Positions 1 through 6,310 of a stretch of 15,581 bases of DNA are shown one piece after another. Positions within the stretch are counted from its first letter, which is position 1, and every line of letters begins with the position of its first letter. The translations under genes were made by a program, and so were the position numbers. The stretch covers positions 1 through 15,581 of the forward strand of contig JASIBJ010000758.1 in NCBI GenBank assembly GCA_030045215.1, given 5' to 3'. This DNA comes from Streptosporangiaceae bacterium. Its GTDB lineage: Bacteria; Actinomycetota; Actinomycetes; Streptosporangiales; Streptosporangiaceae. The notes under the pieces are model-generated. The model was not told where the DNA came from, ran no database searches, and was given only the letters and a program-made list of their open reading frames with translations.

Positions 1-840
1 GTCGTCTCGCCGCTGTTCTTCCCCGGCGGCGACATCGGCGACCTGGCCGTCAACGGCACCGTGAACGACCTGTCGGTGGCTGGGGCGGTGCCGCTGTACC
101 TGTCGGCCGGCTTCATTCTCGAGGAGGGCTTTCCGGTTGAGGACCTGACCAGGATCGTCGCCTCGATGCAGGCAGCCGCGCGCGAGGCCGGCGTGCAGGT
201 GGTCACCGGTGACACCAAGGTCGTGCAGAAGGGCAAGGCGGACGGCTGCTACATCAATACCGCGGGCGTCGGAGTAATCGAGCACGAGGGCAGCCTCGGC
301 ATCGCAAACGCGCAGCCAGGCGACGCCATCCTGGTGTCCGGGCCAATTGGCGATCATGGCGTCACGATCATGCTGGCGCGGGGTGAGCTCGATATCGAAG
401 CCGACATCGTGTCCGACACCGCCCCGCTGAACGGGCTCGTCGCCGGCTTGCTCGGGGCGACCTCGGGCGTGCGTGCGCTGCGCGACGCGACCCGTGGCGG
501 CGTCGCCACGATCCTCAACGAGATCGCCACGGCCGCGGGCGTGGGCGTCCTCATTGTCGAAGACGACATCCCGGTGCGGCCGCAGGTACGGGGCGCGGCC
601 GAGTTGCTGGGCATCGACCCCATGTACGTCGCCTGCGAGGGCCGTCTGGTCGCGGTCGTGGACGCGGCGGAGGCCGACACCGCGCTGGCCGCCCTGCGGG
701 CGCACCCGCAGGGCCAGCAGGCCGCCGTCATCGGCAAGGTCACGGCGGAGCCACAGGGAATCGTGCAGCTGAAGACCGCGTTCGGCGGCACCCGGATCGT
801 CGACCTGCTGGTCGGTGACCCACTACCGCGAATCTGCTGA
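1..840 (+). CDS. hypE: HypE, hydrogenase maturation carbamoyl dehydratase (5' end outside window)
   Basis: HypE takes the carbamoyl group that HypF places on its C-terminal cysteine and dehydrates it with ATP to a thiocyanate, the source of the CN ligands on the [NiFe] active-site iron. The window holds 279 codons, open from base 1; the N-terminal several dozen residues lie to the left, since the family runs about 330-360. Seen directly: the AIRS-type nucleotide-binding stretch (GGDIGDLAVNGTVNDL at fragment residues 9-24), GDTKVV at 70-75, RDATRGG at 161-167, and the diagnostic C-terminus PRIC ending in the modified cysteine immediately before TGA. A GTG at 61 is internal, because the HypE-like sequence continues upstream of it. 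The gene is followed 41 nt later by hypA, in one operon with hypA and hypB. Identification is secure. Confidence 0.97.
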   Translation, partial: VVSPLFFPGGDIGDLAVNGTVNDLSVAGAVPLYLSAGFILEEGFPVEDLTRIVASMQAAAREAGVQVVTGDTKVVQKGKADGCYINTAGVGVIEHEGSLGIANAQPGDAILVSGPIGDHGVTIMLARGELDIEADIVSDTAPLNGLVAGLLGATSGVRALRDATRGGVATILNEIATAAGVGVLIVEDDIPVRPQVRGAAELLGIDPMYVACEGRLVAVVDAAEADTALAALRAHPQGQQAAVIGKVTAEPQGIVQLKTAFGGTRIVDLLVGDPLPRIC

Positions 841-881
841 GTCGCGGGTTGCTTGAGCCAGAAACGAAAGCGAGTGAGGCG

Positions 882-1211
882 GTGCACGAGCTGGCCATCA
901 CCGAGGGCCTGGTAGACGCCGTCACCCAGCGCCTGCCCGGCGCCAGGGTCACGTGTGTCCGGCTTGAGATCGCCGCGCTCTCTGGCGTGGTCGCGGACTC
1001 CGTCCGGTTCTGTTTCGACCTGGTAACCGAGGGGACGAATCTGGAGGGCGCCGCGCTGGAGATCACCATGCCGCCGGCCGTGTGTCACTGCCGGGTTTGC
1101 GGCCAGGACTTCGAGCCGGACAGCCCGATCGCGTTGTGCTCCTGCGGGAGCGCCGAGGTGACGGTGCTGGCCGGTCAGGATCTGAAGATTACGTCTGTGC
1201 AGGTGGCATAG
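882..1211 (+). CDS. hypA: HypA, hydrogenase nickel-insertion zinc protein
   Basis: HypA delivers nickel to the hydrogenase large-subunit precursor together with HypB. I chose the GTG at 882 because it gives a 109-residue protein beginning MHELAITEGL, with the invariant nickel ligand His2, and has a purine-rich GTGAGG just upstream. An in-frame TTG at 849 would add 11 residues and bury that N-terminus, which must be free to bind nickel. The zinc site is seen as Cys70, Cys73, Cys86 and Cys88, with an extra Cys68. The second half is CxC rather than the CxxC found in enterobacterial HypA. The stop codon is 2 nt before the hypB start, so translation of the two is probably coupled. Confidence 0.95.
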   Translation: MHELAITEGLVDAVTQRLPGARVTCVRLEIAALSGVVADSVRFCFDLVTEGTNLEGAALEITMPPAVCHCRVCGQDFEPDSPIALCSCGSAEVTVLAGQDLKITSVQVA

Positions 1212-1213
1212 TT

Positions 1214-2116
1214 ATGTGCGGATCATGTGGCTGCGACTCCGGCGCTGTCATCACGTTGCTGACCGACCGGCCCGTACCCGCGTGGCTGGGCGGCCATCCC
1301 CAGGTCGGGCCCGAGCATCCGCACCGGCACGCGCCGGGCCAGGGCCACCATTCGCATGGCAGCGCCCGAGCGCTCGACGAGGTCCGCCACCACGACGAGC
1401 ACGCGCATCAAGACCACGAGCATGAACACCCGCAGTTGCTGCAGTCCGCCGATCCCGACCGGTCGATCGAGATTCAGCAGAAGGTGCTGGCTAAGAACGA
1501 CGAACTGGCCGAGCACAACCGCGACTGGCTGCGCGAGCGCGGGATCCTCGCGATTAACTTGATGAGTTCGCCGGGTTCCGGCAAGACCACGTTGCTGGAG
1601 CGAACCGCCAGGGAACTCGCCGGACGGCTGGCGATCTCGGTGATCGAGGGTGACCAGGAGACCGCGCTCGACGCCCGCCGTATCCAGGCGGCCGGAAGCA
1701 GGGTCGTGCAGATCAACACCGGTGTCGGCTGTCACCTGGACGCTGAGATGGTGGCCCGCGGGCTGCGTGGTCTCGATCCTCCGAGCGGCTCCATCGTCGT
1801 GATCGAGAACGTCGGCAACCTCGTCTGCCCCGCGTTGTTCGACCTGGGCGAGGAGGCCAAGGTCGTGCTCGCGTCGGTGACCGAGGGCGCGGACAAGCCG
1901 CTGAAGTACCCGCACATGTTCCGCCAGGCGGACCTGGTGCTGCTGAACAAGACCGACCTGCTGCCGTACGTGGACTTCGACATTAAGCAGTACATGGCCG
2001 ATCTGCGGATGGCCGCGCCCGACGCGCTGTTGGTCCAGATCTCCGCGACCACCGGCGACGGCATCGAGGGCTGGTACGACTGGCTGCGCCGCCGGCTCCC
2101 CGCTCCGCGCGACTGA
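1214..2116 (+). CDS. hypB: HypB, nickel-binding GTPase for hydrogenase maturation
   Basis: HypB is the SIMIBI-class GTPase that supplies nickel to HypA and the hydrogenase. The ATG at 1214 is chosen because it gives the N-terminal nickel motif MCGSCGC; the frame is open further upstream, but that part overlaps hypA. The 300-residue product shows, in order: CxxCGC at residues 2-7; a histidine-rich arm at about 28-72 with 14 histidines; the P-loop SPGSGKTT at 119-126; the GTPase-domain metal site Cys173-His174 (in VGCHLDA); and the guanine-specificity motif NKTD at 245-248. Both a high-affinity site and a nickel-storage region are therefore present. It is the last hyp gene on this strand in the window, ending 149 nt before the secreted repeat protein. 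Confidence 0.97.
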   Translation: MCGSCGCDSGAVITLLTDRPVPAWLGGHPQVGPEHPHRHAPGQGHHSHGSARALDEVRHHDEHAHQDHEHEHPQLLQSADPDRSIEIQQKVLAKNDELAEHNRDWLRERGILAINLMSSPGSGKTTLLERTARELAGRLAISVIEGDQETALDARRIQAAGSRVVQINTGVGCHLDAEMVARGLRGLDPPSGSIVVIENVGNLVCPALFDLGEEAKVVLASVTEGADKPLKYPHMFRQADLVLLNKTDLLPYVDFDIKQYMADLRMAAPDALLVQISATTGDGIEGWYDWLRRRLPAPRD

Positions 2117-2152
2117 CCACGTACGTCGCCCTCGTTCGCAGAACGTCACCGA

Positions 2153-2173
2153 ATTGATCCTTTCAGGATCAAT
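2153..2173. promoter_or_regulatory. 8-bp inverted repeat in the hypB downstream spacer
   Basis: A perfect inverted repeat, ATTGATCC (2153-2160) and GGATCAAT (2166-2173), flanks the 5-nt loop TTTCA. It lies 36 nt after the hypB stop in a spacer that is clearly more AT-rich than the surrounding genes. It could be a weak terminator for hypEAB, although no run of T follows, or a regulator operator for the gene at 2266. The sequence does not decide between these. Confidence 0.45.
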
Positions 2174-2191
2174 AAATGTCTCTTAATGCTC

Positions 2192-2237
2192 TATGCTGCG
2201 CTGTGGTCAGTCGTCGATAAATTTCTGACTTTGTCAG
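2192..2237 (+). promoter_or_regulatory. Putative promoter region of the secreted repeat protein
   Basis: Two hexamers fit the actinobacterial -10 pattern TANNNT: TATGCT at 2192-2197 and TAAATT at 2218-2223. Neither has a convincing -35 box at 16-18 nt. A short perfect inverted repeat, CTGAC-TTT-GTCAG (2225-2237), sits just downstream of the second, where an operator could act. The local drop in GC supports a promoter here, but the exact start of transcription is a guess. Confidence 0.3.
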
Positions 2238-2251
2238 TGAACGGCGTCTCT

Positions 2252-2257
2252 AGGGGG
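2252..2257 (+). promoter_or_regulatory. Ribosome binding site that fixes the GTG start at 2266
   Basis: AGGGGG lies 8 nt upstream of the GTG at 2266. The good spacing and the signal peptide that follows support this start for the secreted protein. Confidence 0.6.
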
Positions 2258-2265
2258 CTACAGCA

Positions 2266-5200
2266 GTGCGACCTACTTTCCGCATGGCCGCGATGGCAGC
2301 CGGCGCGACTGGTCTTGTGGCGACCAGCCTGCTGACGGGTTCGGCGATCGCAAACGCTAGCGCGCACCGTCCGGCCAGCTCGCACGATCCGGCCGTGACA
2401 TCCTCTGCCGACGCCGCGCGGCTGCCAATCTCGGCCGGGCAGATGCTCGCCGACCGTCGTCTGCACGATGTGGCCGAGGCGACGGGCGCGATCACCGGAT
2501 CGGCCCTGGCCGCCGACGGCCAGCCTCTGGACGGCGTGTGCGTATCCGCGTACGGCCCGTCCGGACGCAGCTTCGCCGCCACCCGGCCCAACGGCCGCTT
2601 CCTCCTGGCCGGCCTGAAGCCGGGCGCCTACCAGGTGCGCTACTTCGGCTGCGGTGACACCAGCCAGTACCTCTCGCAGTGGTACGGCGGCGCGGACCAG
2701 CGGAACGAAGCGCGTCCCGTCCTGGTCAGCGCGTCGGTGCTGCGGCCGCTGGCGCCGGTTACGATGCGCACGCTGGCCGGCGAGTCGCCGACTGCCGACG
2801 TCATCAACCCGGCAAGCGCCGCCACGACTGCCAATTCCCTGCGGGTCGCGCTGGGGCTGCCGGCCATCGGGAACGCCGCCCGCCCGCTGCCGGCTGCGGC
2901 CGTGGCCGCGACGAGCGGCGGCCGGATCTCGGGAGTCGTGCGCGACCCGGCCGGGCGGGGCCTGTCCGGCGTCTGCGTCGACGCGGTATCTGAATCCACT
3001 TTCGCCGTGAGCCTCGTCCACACCGGCAAGAGCGGCCGGTACGAGACCAGCCGGCTGCCCGCCGGCACCTACGTCATCGCCTTCTATGCCGACTGCGGCA
3101 ACACCGGCAACTGGATCGCGCAGGCATACGACAACGCCTCCCTCGTCAATCCGACACCGATCCGCGTGAAGCGCGGCAAGATCACTTCCGGAATCGACGC
3201 CACGCTCAAGCTCGGGGGTGAAATCTCGGGTACGGTCACGAACGCGGCAGGTGCGAAGCTGTCCGGCATCTGCGTAGAACCGGTCGGCACCAGCAAGAAC
3301 TACGCCGCGCTCTTCGTCAGCGCCATTTCGGAGCGCGGTACCTATCACCTCCGGGGCTTGCCAGCCGGGCCGTACAAGATCAGCTATAACCCGTGCGGTG
3401 CATCGGCGGCCTACGCCTCGATCTGGTGGCCGCACGCGGCCACCGAGCAGGCCGCCAAGACCATCCGCCTGAAGCAGCACCAGGTCCTCGGTCACGTCAA
3501 CGAGGTCATCCCGATCGGAGGCGTCATCTCCGGAACGGTCACGAACAGCTCAAACGCACCGCTGGCCGGGATCTGCGTCGCTGCCTCCGCGAACGGGGGC
3601 TTCATCGGCGGTACTCCGGCCATCACCAGCGCCCTGGGCCAGTACAAGGTCATCGGGCTGTCCCCGGCTGGCTACACCGTCCAGTTCGGGACCGGCTGCG
3701 GAAACAACGGCAACTACCTGCCCGCGAACTATCCGAGCACGGTGACGGTCACCTACGGCCAGACCAAGACCGGAATTGACGTCCAGCTGCCGACCGGGCC
3801 GATCGTGTCAGGAACGGTCACGAGCGCATCGACCGGCAAGCCGATCCCCGGTATCTGCGTGGGCCTGAACTCCTCATCCGCGAACAACTACGTCAGTTTG
3901 ACCGCGGTCACCGGCACGGCCGGTACCTACCGGATCGATCAGATCCCGACCGGGACCTACGAGGTGCAGTTCAACGGCGGCTGCGGGAATGCCGGCAGCT
4001 ACTCGCCCCAGGCGTATGACAACGCCAGCGAGTTCCTGCCGCAGCCGATCACGGTGACGGCCGGTCAGAGCCTCACCGGCATCGACGCGGCCATGCAGCC
4101 GGGCGCCACCATCGCCGGCACCGTCAAGTCGCAGGCCGGCCGGGGGCTGAGCGGGATCTGCGTGTACGCGTACGGCCCGGCGACGGAAAACGCGGGCCAG
4201 GGTACCACCACAGACGGCCGGTACACCGTGGCCAACTTGCCTCCTGGCCAGTACCTGGTGTCCTTCGGACCTGGCTGCGGCAACAACGCCGACCTGGCCG
4301 GGGTGTCCTTCGGGTCGCAGGTCAGCCTGCCTCTCGTCTCGGCCCCGCCCGGCACCACCTCGGGCATCGACGCCGTGCTCCCGGCCGCCGGGAACATCAG
4401 CGGCCAGATCCTCACCAGGTCCGGCAGGCACGTCGCGGCCTGCGTCGCCGTCATCCCGAGTGCCGTGCTGACCAGCACGCAGTCGTTCGAGATCGGCGAG
4501 GTGCAGGAGGTGGGCTCCTACGAGTTCACCAACCTGCAGCCGGGCACCTACGTGGTGACCTTTGACCCCGGCTGCTACTCCGCGAGCGTGTACGCAAGCC
4601 AGTGGTACAAGGACAGGCCATCCCTGGCTGGTGCCGCTCGCGTGCGGATCCGCGCGGGACACACGCTCACCGGGATCAGCAGTGGCCTGGTCAAGGGTGG
4701 CTCGATCGCGGGCCGCGTGACGACCGGCGGCAAGCCGGTGAACGGGGTGTGCGTCTTCGCGCAGAGCACCAGCAACTTCATCGACTTCGGCCAGGCCGCC
4801 ACCAACAAGGCAGGCAAGTACGACCTGACGGGCCTGAACTCCGGCCGCTACGAGATGGAGTTCTACCCGTGTGACGAAGGCAGCGCCACCCTGGCGGAGA
4901 CCTTGCTGCCCCGGCTGGTGACGGTCAGGGCGCCCCATGTCACAACCGGAGTCAACGCGGCCATGCCGATTGGCGGCGACATCAGCGGGACCGTGCTCGG
5001 CGGCTCGCCCGCGACCGCACAGCCCGATGTGTGCGTCGAGGCGCAGGAGACCACCGGGCTGGGCGCGGGCGCGGCCACAACCGGTACGAACGGCGAGTTC
5101 ACTATCACCAACCTGCCCGCGGGCCCGTACCAGGTTGACATCGGCGGCTGCGGGGTAGTCGGTAACCTGGCGCCGCAGTGGTACCAGGACGCGCCGACCT

Positions 5201-5571
5201 CCGCCCGCGCCACGGTCGTGTCGGTCTCCAGCGGCAAGGTCGCCGCGCTGGCCAGCGTCACGCTGTCGACCAATGGCGCCATTGCCGGCACGGTGACCGG
5301 ACCCGGCCGTGCCCCCCTGGCCGGCATCTGCGTGACCGCATCCTCTCCCCTGTTGCCGCAGCCCGTGGTAGCCGTGTCGCGAGCCTCCGGCGGTTACTCC
5401 CTCATCGGGCTCGCGCCGGGCAGCTACCGGATCGAGTTCACTTCCGGGTGCGGCGCATCTGGCTACCGGACCCAGTGGTGGGATGCCAGGAAATCGGCGG
5501 CGACCGCGGGCAGCGTGACGGTCACCGCGGCGACGTCGACCACCGGTATCGACGCGAGCATGCAGAAGTAG
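2266..5571 (+). CDS. Secreted ten-repeat protein with carboxypeptidase-regulatory-like (CarboxypepD_reg/Cna-B type) domains
   Basis: The product has 1101 residues. Residues 1 to about 33 form a Sec signal peptide: basic start MRPTFR, a hydrophobic core, and a likely cut after ASA. From about residue 75 there are ten repeats built on the pattern G-x-I-S/A-G-T-V ... L-x-G-I-C-V ... G-x-Y ... L-P-A-G-x-Y-x-V-x-F ... C-G ... G-I-D-A. They start near 75, 219, 318, 419, 512, 614, 709, 812, 904 and 1004, with a linker at about 168-217. This matches the beta-sandwich carboxypeptidase-regulatory-like/Cna-B superfamily, which is usually structural or adhesive. Each repeat has exactly two cysteines, suggesting one disulfide each outside the cell. 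There is no sortase motif, C-terminal membrane helix or catalytic domain, so it is probably released or held non-covalently. Its partner is unknown. Confidence 0.88.
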   Translation: MRPTFRMAAMAAGATGLVATSLLTGSAIANASAHRPASSHDPAVTSSADAARLPISAGQMLADRRLHDVAEATGAITGSALAADGQPLDGVCVSAYGPSGRSFAATRPNGRFLLAGLKPGAYQVRYFGCGDTSQYLSQWYGGADQRNEARPVLVSASVLRPLAPVTMRTLAGESPTADVINPASAATTANSLRVALGLPAIGNAARPLPAAAVAATSGGRISGVVRDPAGRGLSGVCVDAVSESTFAVSLVHTGKSGRYETSRLPAGTYVIAFYADCGNTGNWIAQAYDNASLVNPTPIRVKRGKITSGIDATLKLGGEISGTVTNAAGAKLSGICVEPVGTSKNYAALFVSAISERGTYHLRGLPAGPYKISYNPCGASAAYASIWWPHAATEQAAKTIRLKQHQVLGHVNEVIPIGGVISGTVTNSSNAPLAGICVAASANGGFIGGTPAITSALGQYKVIGLSPAGYTVQFGTGCGNNGNYLPANYPSTVTVTYGQTKTGIDVQLPTGPIVSGTVTSASTGKPIPGICVGLNSSSANNYVSLTAVTGTAGTYRIDQIPTGTYEVQFNGGCGNAGSYSPQAYDNASEFLPQPITVTAGQSLTGIDAAMQPGATIAGTVKSQAGRGLSGICVYAYGPATENAGQGTTTDGRYTVANLPPGQYLVSFGPGCGNNADLAGVSFGSQVSLPLVSAPPGTTSGIDAVLPAAGNISGQILTRSGRHVAACVAVIPSAVLTSTQSFEIGEVQEVGSYEFTNLQPGTYVVTFDPGCYSASVYASQWYKDRPSLAGAARVRIRAGHTLTGISSGLVKGGSIAGRVTTGGKPVNGVCVFAQSTSNFIDFGQAATNKAGKYDLTGLNSGRYEMEFYPCDEGSATLAETLLPRLVTVRAPHVTTGVNAAMPIGGDISGTVLGGSPATAQPDVCVEAQETTGLGAGAATTGTNGEFTITNLPAGPYQVDIGGCGVVGNLAPQWYQDAPTSARATVVSVSSGKVAALASVTLSTNGAIAGTVTGPGRAPLAGICVTASSPLLPQPVVAVSRASGGYSLIGLAPGSYRIEFTSGCGASGYRTQWWDARKSAATAGSVTVTAATSTTGIDASMQK
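2488..5568 (+). repeat. Ten tandem protein-level repeats of 92-103 residues
   Basis: Intervals between successive repeat starts from the second repeat on are 99, 101, 93, 102, 95, 103, 92, 100 and 97 residues. The first repeat is separated by an Ala/Pro-rich linker. Cysteine pairs fall at residues 92/129, 237/277, 336/377, 437/478, 531/573, 632/671, 726/770, 829/869, 923/962 and 1022/1062, all 37-44 apart. The repeats are diverged in sequence; I see no near-identical DNA copies, which suggests old duplication rather than recent expansion. Confidence 0.85.
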
Positions 5572-5583
5572 GCGAGGCGCTGG

Positions 5584-5611
5584 GATGCGGCCAGCGATTG
5601 CCGGCCGCATC
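5584..5611. terminator. Probable bidirectional hairpin between convergent genes
   Basis: A perfect 9-bp stem, GATGCGGCC (5584-5592) with GGCCGCATC (5603-5611), encloses a 10-nt loop. It begins 13 nt after the secreted-protein stop and lies 57 nt beyond the stop of the opposing TmrB-like gene, so it could serve both. No T-run follows, as is common for actinobacterial hairpins. A smaller stem, CGGCA/TGCCG at 5651-5664, sits closer to the minus-strand stop. Confidence 0.5.
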
Positions 5612-5667
5612 ATCGGGTCGTTGATCCCGATCCCGGCACGAGTCAGCGGTCGGCAACGCTGCCGGTC

Positions 5668-6300
5668 TCACTCCCCGTGGATGTGCGTGAGTGTCGTGCG
5701 GTACCCCCGCATCCTGGCGCGCAGGCGACCATCCGTGTCCGGTCTGATGCGCAGCCCGGCCGACCGGGCAATCGCGTCAGCGACCTGCGCAACCGACAGG
5801 TCATCGGTGTACAGATGCTCGGCGAACACCTCGTTCCCCAGCTGAGCGAGGCATTCATCGAGCCTCCCGACGGCCCACTGCTCATGCTGGAGTCCGAGCC
5901 CGAAGGTCCGGGTCCTCAGCCGTCGGAGCACGGTGCTGCGGTCGGCAAGCAGGCTGAAGTGCCGCACATCGTGGCCGTCCTCGCGAAGCCGGCCGACCAT
6001 CTGGTCAAGGTAGCCGGGATTGGTCACCGTCATCGGGACGATTACCGGCCCTTCCCGCTTGCGCAAGACCAGGTCGAGCACTTCATGGACGCCCGCGCGC
6101 CAGGCCGCGAAGTTCTGGAAGTTCGTCCGCAGTTCTCTTGGCAGCATGCGGTGCAGGCCGTAACCGAGGCACTCCGGGTCGCAGACGATGCTCTGGTCCA
6201 CGCGGCGCCGGAGCTCATCGGCCGTCGCTGTCTTGCCGCCGCCGAACGGGCCGTTGATCCACACAAGCACGGCAACCAACATAACCGCCGATCCGGCCAC
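5668..6300 (-). CDS. TmrB-like P-loop ATP-binding protein (AAA_33-type)
   Basis: This resembles Bacillus subtilis TmrB, an ATP-binding protein of about 197 residues linked to tunicamycin resistance. Matching stretches are WINGPFGGGKT (P-loop at residues 17-24 of the 210-residue reading), the CDPE.LGYGLHRMLP segment at 40-54, VPMTVTNPGYLDQMVGRLR at 88-106, and the C-terminal DTDGRLR. I recognised these from memory of the family. The start is uncertain: GTG at 6300 is used here, but ATG at 6282 (204 residues) or GTG at 6270 fits TmrB better; none has a clear ribosome binding site. The reading at 6300 begins 10 nt after the hypF stop, implying cotranscription or coupling. Whether it acts in antibiotic resistance or as a small-molecule kinase is unknown. 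Confidence 0.8.
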   Translation of the reverse strand: MAGSAVMLVAVLVWINGPFGGGKTATADELRRRVDQSIVCDPECLGYGLHRMLPRELRTNFQNFAAWRAGVHEVLDLVLRKREGPVIVPMTVTNPGYLDQMVGRLREDGHDVRHFSLLADRSTVLRRLRTRTFGLGLQHEQWAVGRLDECLAQLGNEVFAEHLYTDDLSVAQVADAIARSAGLRIRPDTDGRLRARMRGYRTTLTHIHGE

Positions 6301-6310
6301 GGCCGGGCGG

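Noticed and set aside
1223..2149. 308-codon minus-strand open frame across hypB
   Set aside because: hypB is complete and recognisable on the plus strand; the antisense product resembles nothing.
5500..5571. Search for a sortase LPxTG motif or membrane anchor at the end of the secreted protein
   Set aside because: The C-terminus ends GIDASMQK directly after the last repeat, with no hydrophobic or basic tail.
3874..5613. 579-codon minus-strand open frame across the secreted repeat protein, and a similar 434-codon one at 2191-3495
   Set aside because: High GC leaves few stops in the opposite frame; the plus-strand reading has a signal peptide and ten clear repeats, while the antisense reading has low-complexity composition.
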